Below, in pieces: positions 43,465-59,352 of a stretch of 64,000 bases of DNA (its first letter is position 1; each line of letters opens with the position of its first letter). The DNA lies in contig JAFAAN010000128.1 in assembly GCA_023426545.1 (NCBI GenBank), positions 48,988 to 112,987 of the forward strand, read 5' to 3'. Below the pieces are notes generated by a model. The model saw nothing but the letters and a program-made list of their open reading frames with translations, searched no databases and was not told where the DNA came from. This DNA comes from Pseudomonadota bacterium. Its GTDB lineage: Bacteria > Myxococcota > Myxococcia > Myxococcales > Myxococcaceae. The translations under genes and the position numbers were made by a program.

Positions 43465-43557
43465 GTCTAGGTAAGGAGCCGGCTGGGCGGAGATGTGGAG
43501 ACGAGGAGGGGACAGCGGCGAGGCGGGCCGCGCGGGTGAGGCGCGGGCCCGGCTGCG

Positions 43558-46500
43558 CTACGCCTTCTTCGACGGCGATTCGGGGAGGTTGAGCTCGGCG
43601 TGAGTCGCGCCCTGGACGCGGCGCGCCTGCCGGGGCCGGGCGACGAGCGGAGGCGGGGCGGCCGCCTTCCCGGGCTGCTGGAGCGACTCCAGGTGCTTCG
43701 CCAGGGCTTCGAGGGTGGGGTGCTCGAAGAGCGCCCGCAGCGACACGTCCACCCGCCACGCTTCCTGGATGCGGGCGACCACCTGGACGGCCTTCATCGA
43801 CTGGCCCCCCAGGTCGAAGAAGCTGTCGTGCGCGCCGACCTGCTCCACCGCCAGCACCTCACGCCAGATGGCGGCGAGCTGCGCCTCCACCGGCGTGCGT
43901 GGCGCCACGTAGGCCGCTGACGCGCGCTGGCTGGCGGATGGCGCGGGGAGGGCCTTGCGGTCCAGCTTGCCGTTCGCCGTGCGCGGGAAGGACGCCAGCG
44001 TCACGAAGTGCGCTGGCACCATGTACGCCGGCAGGTGCGCCTGGAGGTGCTGGCGGATCGCCAGTGCGTCGGGCGCGGGCTCGGCGTCCCCCGCGCGCAC
44101 ATAGGCCACCAGCTCTGGATGGCCGCCGACCTCCCAGCGCTTCACGGCGGCCTCCTGGATGCCAGGGACCTGCGCCAGCCGGGCCTCAATCTCGCCCAAC
44201 TCGATGCGGAAGCCGCGCAGCTTCACCTGCCCGTCGCCGCGGCCCAGGTACTCCAGGGTGCCGTCCGGCAGCGCGCGCACGAGGTCGCCCGTGTCGTAGA
44301 GGCGGCCGCCCGGCACCTGCCCGAAGGGGTCCGGAACGAAGCGCTCGGCCGTGAGGTCCGGGCGGTGGAGGTAGCCCTGGGCGACACCGAGCCCGCCGAT
44401 GAACAGCGCGCCCGTCACGCCCAGCGGGACGGGCTGCAACACGTCGTCGAGCACGTACACCTGCGTGTTGCCAATCGGCCGTCCCAGCGTGACGCGGTCT
44501 CCGGGCTCCACGCGCGTGGTGGTGGACCAGATGGTCGTCTCCGTCGGGCCGTACATGTTCCACAGCGACGCGCAGCGAGTCAGCAAGGGGGCTACGAGGT
44601 CCGCTGGAAGCGCTTCACCGCCGCAGAGGAGCTTGAGGGTGGGGCTGCCCGTCCACCCTAGCGTCAGCAGCATCCGCCACGTGGAGGGAGTGGCCTGCAT
44701 CACCGTGGCCTGGCTCTCCGCCAGCGCGCGCAGGAGCCGGGTGCCGTCTGCCGCCGTCTCGCGGCTGGCGATGACGACGCCGCCCCCCACGCTCAGGGGC
44801 AGGAACAGCTCCAGCACGGAGATGTCGAAGGCCACCGTCGTCACGGCAAGGAGCGTGTCTTGCTCCGTCATCCCCGGCGTGCGCTGCATGGACGCCATGA
44901 AGTTGACGACCGCGGTGTGCGGGACGGCCACGCCCTTGGGCCGGCCCGTGGAGCCTGACGTGTAGAGCACGTACGCCACATGGTCGCCGCGGAGCTCTAC
45001 CTGGGGCGGCGTGGTGGGCGCGTCCGCTGCGTCCACCAGCCGCATCTGCTTGCCGGTGTAGGCGGGCATGTGCGTGGCGAGCCCGGGCTCGGTCAGCAAG
45101 AGCGACACGCCGCTGTCGTCCAGGATGTGCGCCAGCCGGTCCGGCGGATACACCGGGTCCAGCGGCACGTAGGCGGCGCCCGATTTCAGGATGCCCAGCA
45201 GGCCCACGAGCAGCTCCAGCGAGCGCTCCAGGAAGATGCCCACGCGGTGGCCCGGCTCGACGCCGAGCCGCCGCAGGTGGTTCGCCACCTGGTTCGCCCG
45301 CGCGTCCAGCTCGGCGTACGTGAGGGCGTGGGACTCGAAGCGCGCGGCGATAGCGCCGGGGCGCCGGGCCACCTGCTGCTCGAAGAGGCCGTGCAGGCTG
45401 TCGGCCAGGGGCAGGTCGAGCGCGGTGTCGTTCCACTCGCGCAGCAGCCGCGCGCGCTCGGGCGCGGTGAGCAGCGGCAGGCGGGCCACGCGCTGGGTGG
45501 GGTCCTCGGCAATCGCCGCGAGCAGGCGCAGGAAGTGCCCTGCCATCCGCTCGATGGTGGCCGCGTCGAACAGGTCGGTGTCGTACGTCAGCTCGCTGGC
45601 GAGCCCCTGGGCCGTCTCCGCCATGGACAGGGACAGGTCGAACTGCGTGGTGCCGCTCTCGAACTCCAGTCGCTCCAGCGTGAGCCCCGAGAGGGACAGG
45701 ACCTCCGACGGGGTGTTCTGGAGCGTGAACAGCACCTGGAAGAGCGGCGAGTAGCTCGGATCGCGCGCGGGCTGGAGCGCCTCGACCAGCTGCTCGAAGG
45801 GCAGCGTCTGGTGCGCGTAGGCGCTGAGCGTGTCCTGACGCACCCGCATGAGCAGCTCGGAGAAGGGACGGGCGCCGTCCACCTGGAGGCGCAGCGGCAG
45901 CGTGTTGGCGAAGAGGCCGATGAGCGGCTCGGTCTGGGGCGCCCGGTTGGCGATGGGGGCGCCGATGACCAGGTCCTCCTGCCGGCTGGAGCGGGACAGC
46001 AGCACGCCGAACGCCGTCAGCAGCGTCATGAACAGCGTGGCCTCCACTTCCCGGCCGCGCTGCTTGAGCCGTGTGGTCAGCTCCGCGGGGACGGTGAAGT
46101 GGTGCGTGGCGCCGTGGAAGCGCTGGGCCGCGGGGCGCGGCCGGTCGGTGGGCAGCTCCAGCAGCGCGGGCGCTCCGGCGAGGTGCTCGCGCCACCAGGC
46201 GAGGTGGGGCTGCTGGGCGCCGCTGCTGGCGTGCTGCTGCTGCCAGCGGGCGAAGTCTCCATACTGAAGCTCGGGCTCGGGAAGAGGCGAGGGCTCACCC
46301 GTGCAGAACGCCCGGTAGAGCGCGGCCAGCTCGCGGATGAGGACACCCAGGGACCAGCCGTCACAGGCGATGTGGTGCAGCGTGAGCAGCAGCACATGCT
46401 CGCGTGCGTCCAGGCGCAGCAGGCTTAGCCGCAGGGGCAACTCGCTCGACAGGTCGAACGGCCGGCCCGCCTCCTCCGTGGCCCGCCGCCGGACCTCGGC

Positions 46501-46994
46501 CTGCCGCTCCTCGGCCGGGACATGGCCCAGGTCCACGCTGGGAATCAGGACGGGAGCGGGCGGCATGACGCGCTGATGTGGTTGCCCCTGCTCCTGTCCA
46601 TAGCGGGTGCGCAGCACCTCGTGGCGCCTGACGATTTCATCGAGGCTCCGCTGGAGCGCTTCCACGTCGAGCTCGCCTTCCAGACGCAGGGCGGCGGGCA
46701 TGTTGTAGGCGCCGCTAGGGCCCTGGAACTGCTCCAGGAACCACATGCGCTGCTGCCCGGAAGACAGCGGCAGCGCGCCGTCGCGAGGGCCCGCGGAGAT
46801 GACGTCCGCGCCGCTCTGGAGGGACTGCCCCACCTGCTGGAGGAAGGAGACCAGCTCCTCCTTCCGTGACTTCATCTCTCCGAGCAGGTCCGGTGTCATC
46901 ACCCCCGGCGGGGCGTTGAAGCGCAGCCGCTCGCCTTCCATCCAGAGCCGTACGTCCTGCTTGCGCAGCCGGGTCAGCAATCCATCGATTCCGT

Positions 46995-46998
<4 letters not shown>
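43558..46998 (-). CDS. Single-module NRPS with TubC docking domain, C-A(Gly)-T
   Basis: 1146 aa. Residues 1-55 (MNGIDGLLTRLRKQDVRLWM...FNAPPGVMT, then KSRKEELVSFL) match the TubC N-terminal docking domain, which receives the upstream carrier protein. C about 75-510 (LPLSSGQQRMWFLEQF; HHIACDGWS), A about 525-1010, T about 1020-1095 with the less common GGQSMKAVQ. The pocket code D-I-L-Q-L-G-M-I-W-K fits glycine (DILQLGLIWK). The ATG overlaps the PKS/NRPS stop by four bases. A 93-bp gap to the next NRPS gene holds no gene. The basic C-terminal tail may dock to the four-module protein. Confidence 0.94.
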
Positions 46999-55199
<8,201 letters not shown>

Positions 55200-55395
55200 G
55201 AAAACTGAGGGAACCAGGGTGAAAACGCGTAGTTCTTGATTATTATGTAACTGTTTCGAATCCGACTAGTCTTGAGGGATTTCCGAGGTAAAATTCTGGT
55301 GCCAGCGCTCGGATGGGGCGTCGGCACGTGGCGTGTGGGGCCGCGGCGCGGGGATGTCCGGGCTGACTCACCGCTGTGACGACAGGTGCGCTCAG
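55200..55395. promoter_or_regulatory. Divergent promoter region of the lipopeptide operon and ADI-like gene
   Basis: The first ~100 bp (55200-55300) are strikingly AT-rich for this genome (TTGATTATTATGTAACTG, GAGGTAAAATTCTGG). TATTAT at 55240-55245 could be a -10 for the plus strand, with GTGAAA 16 bases before it. On the minus strand CATAAT/AATAAT lie about 45 bp before the PKS start. No single promoter is certain, but the position implies control of both the 33-kb operon and the divergent gene. Confidence 0.5.
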
Positions 55396-56340
55396 ATGGC
55401 GTTCAGCGAGTTCGAGTGCTGGTCCGAATCAGGCCAACTGGATTGCGTCGCGGTGTTCCGTCCCGCGGCGCTGGACGTCACCACCGCCGAGGAAGCCACG
55501 GCCGTGGGCTTCACGCGGCCCGTCACGCGCACCGAGGCGGAGGATGCCTTCGGGCGGTTGCGGGACGCACTGACCCGGCTGGGCTGCCGGGCGATTGACC
55601 TGTGGGAGCTGCTGCCAGAGCGCGAGCGCGCCGTCAGCGACACCACGGTGAACCGGGTGTTCGTCCGGGATACGGCGGCCGTGCTCGGGCGTCAGCTCGT
55701 GACGGGCACGGCGGCGTTCGCGCCGCGGTTGGCGGAGTTCGACGTGGCGCACCGTGCGCTGTCACAGCTCCATCCGGCGAGCCACGACCAGACGGCCGCG
55801 TCCTCGGCGCGCATCGAATTCGGGGATGTCTTCGTGCTCGACGCCGAGCGGCTGCTCGTCAACGTGGGGCTGCGCAGTGACGCGCAGGCGCTCCAGCCGT
55901 TCCTGGCGCTGGCGTGGCGCTCGGGCTTCCGCGAGGCCGCGGTGGTCCGCATCCCGGAGAGCCTGGGCATCATCCACCTGGACCTGGCCTTCAACGTGCT
56001 GGGCGCTCACGCGGTGGTGGCGCGCGCCTTCCTCCGGCACACCCCCATCCAGGTGTTCGAGCAGGGGCAGGCCCCGCACTGGGAGCCCTTCGACGGCTAC
56101 TTTGCCCGGCGCGGCCGCCGCGTCATCCCCTTCGAGCCGCGAGGGGAGGACGGCTTCATGTCGAACTTCATCTACGTGCGTCCGGACCTGATTCTCGCCT
56201 CGGAGAGCGCCGCGCTCGGGTTACGTCCCCTGGCGAAGGCGGGTGGCATTGAGGTGGCGAGCGTGGACATCGAGGCGCTGGAGCGGGGCAACGGCAGCGT
56301 CCGGTGCTTGACGATGCCCCTGCGGCGGCGCGCCGTGTAG
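55396..56340 (+). CDS. Arginine deiminase/amidinotransferase-superfamily protein
   Basis: 314 aa from ATG 55396 (the frame extends to 55333). Guanidine-modifying pentein-fold signatures are in order: TVNRVFVRDTAAVLG (F-x-R-D), GIIHLDLAFNVLG (the H-L-D of the arginine deiminase active site) and at the C-terminus GNGSVRCLTMPLRR with the catalytic Cys. MSNFIYVRPDLIL also fits arginine deiminases. These enzymes hydrolyse arginine to citrulline or transfer its amidino group. Divergent transcription from the lipopeptide operon suggests a link, either supplying precursors (citrulline toward ornithine) or modifying the product. The link is inference. Confidence 0.82.
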   Translation: MAFSEFECWSESGQLDCVAVFRPAALDVTTAEEATAVGFTRPVTRTEAEDAFGRLRDALTRLGCRAIDLWELLPERERAVSDTTVNRVFVRDTAAVLGRQLVTGTAAFAPRLAEFDVAHRALSQLHPASHDQTAASSARIEFGDVFVLDAERLLVNVGLRSDAQALQPFLALAWRSGFREAAVVRIPESLGIIHLDLAFNVLGAHAVVARAFLRHTPIQVFEQGQAPHWEPFDGYFARRGRRVIPFEPRGEDGFMSNFIYVRPDLILASESAALGLRPLAKAGGIEVASVDIEALERGNGSVRCLTMPLRRRAV

Positions 56341-56367
56341 CCCTGCGCGGGCACGCGGCGCTCGAAC

Positions 56368-56571
56368 TCAGGAAGGCCGGTCGGCCGCGGGCGGGGTGGG
56401 CATCTCCCCGTCGCGCTCGTAGTAGAGGCTTGCGCAACCCTTCTCGTAGACCACGAGAACGCGGTCACTCTCTTCCAGAAGGTCGGAGGCCTTCTCCGTG
56501 GCCTTTCGGACGAGTACGTCGAACCTACCCGGGCGCTGCTTGCTGCCGGCCCGGACTGTCACGACTGGCAT
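56368..56571 (-). CDS. Small conserved-looking protein, 67 aa
   Basis: Starts MPVVTVRAGSKQRPGRFDVL and continues with a helical KATEKASDLLEESDRVLVVY, ending near MPTPPAADRPS. The ATG at 56571 is chosen because AAGGAG lies 11 bases upstream; a longer reading from 56661 has no such site. I recognise no family. It is soluble, charged, and probably a small regulatory or binding protein. Confidence 0.55.
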   Translation of the reverse strand: MPVVTVRAGSKQRPGRFDVLVRKATEKASDLLEESDRVLVVYEKGCASLYYERDGEMPTPPAADRPS

Positions 56572-56717
56572 GCCGTGTTCCGCTCCTTGTGTCCCGCGGC
56601 GGGCGGTTCCGGAAGAGACATCCCCGGTCTGGGCCCATCCGAAGGTAACAAGCTGTGTCATAGCCAAACGAATAGTCCGTTGACAAGCGGGCCGTGCCGT
56701 GGCGGGAAGAGACCCCC

Positions 56718-57323
56718 ATGCACCGCAAGCTCCCCTTTTTACTGGTTGCCGTACTGGGTCTGGCCTCTTCCGCTGCCGCGCAGGGGACGAATCGGCCTCC
56801 AGAGCACCACTCTCCAACGCCCGCGTGGGCGCCTCGCGGGGTGTTCCTCGGGGCCAGCCTCCAGGACGGCGTGGTGTCGCCGCTGGCCAAGGTGCAGTGG
56901 CAGTTCACCTTCTTCCAGGGCCGCAAGGACGCCTTCGCCCTGCTGCTGGAGGGCAGCCTGTCGTGGAGCGTCGCGTTCCCGGACACCGAGACGGGCAAGC
57001 CGCAGAGCGCGGTGCGCTCCTTCTACCAGCACAGCCCGCAGGTGGGTGTGGGCTACCGGAACCACCTGCCCGGAAAGGTGCACTGGGGCTTCCAGGTGAC
57101 GGGCGGCCCCGTCTTCTACGGCGCCCAGTTCGACGGCGGGCTGGAGCCGGACCGGCGCGTGGCGGGCCTCATCGAGGGCCGCATCCACCTGGGCTACCAG
57201 TTCGGGGACGTCGCGGGCGGGCTCGCGGTGGGTTACGGAGAGCCTTTTGGCTACAAGCGCCGCAGCCTTGGCCGGTTCTTCGTCGGTGGCCCGATGCTCG
57301 GGTTGTTCGTGGATTGGCGCTAG
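56718..57323 (+). CDS. Secreted outer-membrane beta-barrel-like protein
   Basis: 201 aa with signal peptide MHRKLPFLLVAVLGLASSAAA. The mature part alternates Gly/aromatic strands typical of small outer-membrane barrels (GVFLGASLQDGVVSP, WQFTFFQGRKDAFALLLEGS, PQVGVGYRNHLPGKVHWGFQ, IHLGYQFGDVAGGLAVGYGE) and ends with LGLFVDWR, an aromatic-basic C-terminus. The function is unknown. It is transcribed in the same direction as the FHA gene 47 bp downstream. Confidence 0.7.
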   Translation: MHRKLPFLLVAVLGLASSAAAQGTNRPPEHHSPTPAWAPRGVFLGASLQDGVVSPLAKVQWQFTFFQGRKDAFALLLEGSLSWSVAFPDTETGKPQSAVRSFYQHSPQVGVGYRNHLPGKVHWGFQVTGGPVFYGAQFDGGLEPDRRVAGLIEGRIHLGYQFGDVAGGLAVGYGEPFGYKRRSLGRFFVGGPMLGLFVDWR

Positions 57324-57370
57324 GGTTGGCGTAGAGTGCGGTCGAAGGGCACTCTGTCCGCACGCTACGT

Positions 57371-57883
57371 ATGTCCGAGCCGCTCAGCGCCCACGTCTCA
57401 CGGTATCTCCGCAACCGAGAAGCCTTCGAGCGGAACCTGCCGCCCGCGTTGCTCGTCTTCACGCCGGCCTCGGAGGACACGGGCGGCGAGGAGTCGGACG
57501 AGTACCGCCTGAAAACGGTGACGAACGCCGGCGCGCCCACGCTGGGGGCCCGCGCTCCGGTGGTGTTTCCCGTCGTGAAGGCGCGGCCGAACGCCTTTGG
57601 CCGGGGCATCACCGTGGGGCGGACGGGCAACAACGACGTCGTGCTGGATGACGGGAGCGTCTCCCGTTTCCACGCGTGGTTCAGTCGGGAGGAAGGGCCG
57701 GCGGGCTTCCTCCTGACGGACGCCGGCTCGAAGAACGGCACCTGGGCGGGCGGGGTCCGGCTCGTCCCCCGGCGGCCCGTCCCGGTGGCGGACGGGGCGC
57801 GGCTGCGCTTCGGGCAGGTGGAGGTTGGCTTCTACACGGCCAGCGGTTTTGTGCGGATGCTGGCCGTGAGGATGGCTCCCTGA
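57371..57883 (+). CDS. FHA-domain protein
   Basis: 170 aa. A C-terminal forkhead-associated domain occupies about residues 75-165. GITVGRTGNNDVVLDDGSVS has the conserved G-R, then RFHAWFSRE (S-R-x-H) and LTDAGSKNGTWAGG (S-x-N-G-T), so all phosphothreonine-binding residues are present. The N-terminal 70 residues are a variable region. FHA domains read Ser/Thr-kinase signals. The neighbouring PP2C phosphatase with a cNMP domain suggests a local phospho-signalling pair. Confidence 0.9.
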   Translation: MSEPLSAHVSRYLRNREAFERNLPPALLVFTPASEDTGGEESDEYRLKTVTNAGAPTLGARAPVVFPVVKARPNAFGRGITVGRTGNNDVVLDDGSVSRFHAWFSREEGPAGFLLTDAGSKNGTWAGGVRLVPRRPVPVADGARLRFGQVEVGFYTASGFVRMLAVRMAP

Positions 57884-57938
57884 GTCTTGCCTCGCCTTCG
57901 GGGGCCTGCGTAACGTGCGGAGTCGCCCTCTGTCACAC

Positions 57939-59228
57939 ATGGGAGTGTTCGCGGTGGCCTTGACCACAGAAGCTTTTGGACTGACCGACGTCGGCCGCAG
58001 GCGGCAGCACAACGAAGACGCGATGTTGGTGGACACCGCGCTCGGGCTCTACGTGGTGGCGGATGGCATGGGTGGGCACGCGGCCGGTGAGGTCGCCAGC
58101 AACCGGGCCACGGAGGTCGTCAAGCAGCACATCTCCGCCAACCGCCACCTGCTCAAGGACCTGGGCAACAACCCGACGCCGGACAGCCGCTCCGCGGCGG
58201 CGGCGCTCGTCGAGGTCGCCGTCCAACGCGCGTGCGCGGACATCTACCGGACGGCGATGTCGGACGCGACCAAGCGCGGCATGGGCACCACCTTCGTGTG
58301 CCTCGCGGTGGGTGGCAACAAGGGCGTCATCGGCCACGTGGGTGACAGCCGCGTCTACCTGGTGCGGCACGGCCAGTGTCACCGGCTCACCGAGGACCAC
58401 ACCCTGGTCGCCGCGCAGCTCAAGGCCGGCACGATTACGAAGGACCAGGCCGCCACCTCGCAGTACCGCAACGTGATTACCCGAGCGGTGGGCATCCAGG
58501 AGTCCGTCCAGGTCGACACGCTCATCGTGGACCTGGTGCCCGGGGACATGTTCATCCTCTGCTCGGATGGTCTGCACGGGTACGTCGAGGACGAGGAGGT
58601 CCTGTCGCTCATCGCCGGCGTGACGCCGGGGGACCTGCCCAAGCGCTTCATCGACATCGCCAACGAGCGCGGCGGCAAGGACAACATCACCGCGGTGGTG
58701 GTGAAGGTCTCGGGCGAGGGCGCCTCCGTCAGCGAGGAGACGAGCGAGGCGCAGTCGCGCATGGAGGCGCTGCGCAAGATTCCGCTCTTCCGCCACCTCA
58801 CGTACAAGGAGCAGACGGCGGTGCTGTCCATCGCCACCACGCGCACGTATCCGGCGGGCCGTGAAATCGTGGTGGAGGGGCAGCCGGGCGAGGAGCTCTT
58901 CGTCGTCATCCGGGGGCGGGTGGCCATCGAGAAGAACGGCGTGGAGATCGCCGAGCTTCGCGCTGGCGGCCACTTCGGGGAGATGGGGCTCATCGACAAC
59001 GCGCCGCGCTCGGCGACGGTGCGGGCCACGGAGCCCACGCGCACCATGGTCATCTCCCGGCCCGACCTGATGGGGCTCATGAAGCGCGAGTCCATCCTCG
59101 CGGTGAAGATGCTCTGGAGCTTCGTGCAGGTGCTCAGCGACCGGCTGCGCGCCACCAACTCGGAGCTGAGCGAGGCGCGCCAGGAGCTGGCGGTGGCGCA
59201 GGCCATCGCGCCGTTCGCGGAGGAGTAG
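57939..59228 (+). CDS. PP2C-type Ser/Thr phosphatase with C-terminal cyclic-nucleotide-binding domain
   Basis: 429 aa from ATG 57939 (GTG/TTG alternatives nearby). Residues 10-255 are a PPM/PP2C phosphatase: GLTDVGRRRQHNEDAMLVD, YVVADGMGGHAAGEVASN, MGTTFVCLAVGG, IGHVGDSRVYLVRHG, ILCSDGLHGYVEDEEV and GGKDNITAVVV, with all metal Asp residues present. Residues 285-400 are a cNMP-binding fold: LSIATTRTYPAGREIVVEGQ, ELFVVIRGRVAIEKNG, GGHFGEMGLIDNAPRSATVR. The phosphate-cassette E and R (GEMGL...APRSATV) are conserved. It is probably a soluble phosphatase gated by cAMP or cGMP. The fusion is uncommon outside such bacteria. Confidence 0.93.
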   Translation: MGVFAVALTTEAFGLTDVGRRRQHNEDAMLVDTALGLYVVADGMGGHAAGEVASNRATEVVKQHISANRHLLKDLGNNPTPDSRSAAAALVEVAVQRACADIYRTAMSDATKRGMGTTFVCLAVGGNKGVIGHVGDSRVYLVRHGQCHRLTEDHTLVAAQLKAGTITKDQAATSQYRNVITRAVGIQESVQVDTLIVDLVPGDMFILCSDGLHGYVEDEEVLSLIAGVTPGDLPKRFIDIANERGGKDNITAVVVKVSGEGASVSEETSEAQSRMEALRKIPLFRHLTYKEQTAVLSIATTRTYPAGREIVVEGQPGEELFVVIRGRVAIEKNGVEIAELRAGGHFGEMGLIDNAPRSATVRATEPTRTMVISRPDLMGLMKRESILAVKMLWSFVQVLSDRLRATNSELSEARQELAVAQAIAPFAEE

Positions 59229-59252
59229 GAGACCGTTGTGGCTGGCCGCGCA

Positions 59253-59278
59253 CGCGGGCCCGCTAAGGGGGGCCCGCG
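59253..59278 (+). terminator. GC hairpin after the phosphatase gene
   Basis: CGCGGGCCC and GGGCCCGCG form a perfect 9-bp stem with an 8-base loop 25 bp after the stop codon. No T-tract follows, as is common for GC-rich terminators, so confidence is modest. Confidence 0.35.
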
Positions 59279-59352
59279 GACGTGCCCGGAATTTCAGGGG
59301 GGAATCGGCCGTTCCGCGCCCGGCCCCGGGCTATGGTCCGCGCCGTGTGCGC

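Noticed and set aside
55262..55310. Sigma-54-like element (TGGCAC followed by TTTTA) upstream of the PKS gene on the minus strand
   Set aside because: The -24 box fits, but the invariant GC of the -12 box is missing, so it was not annotated as a promoter.
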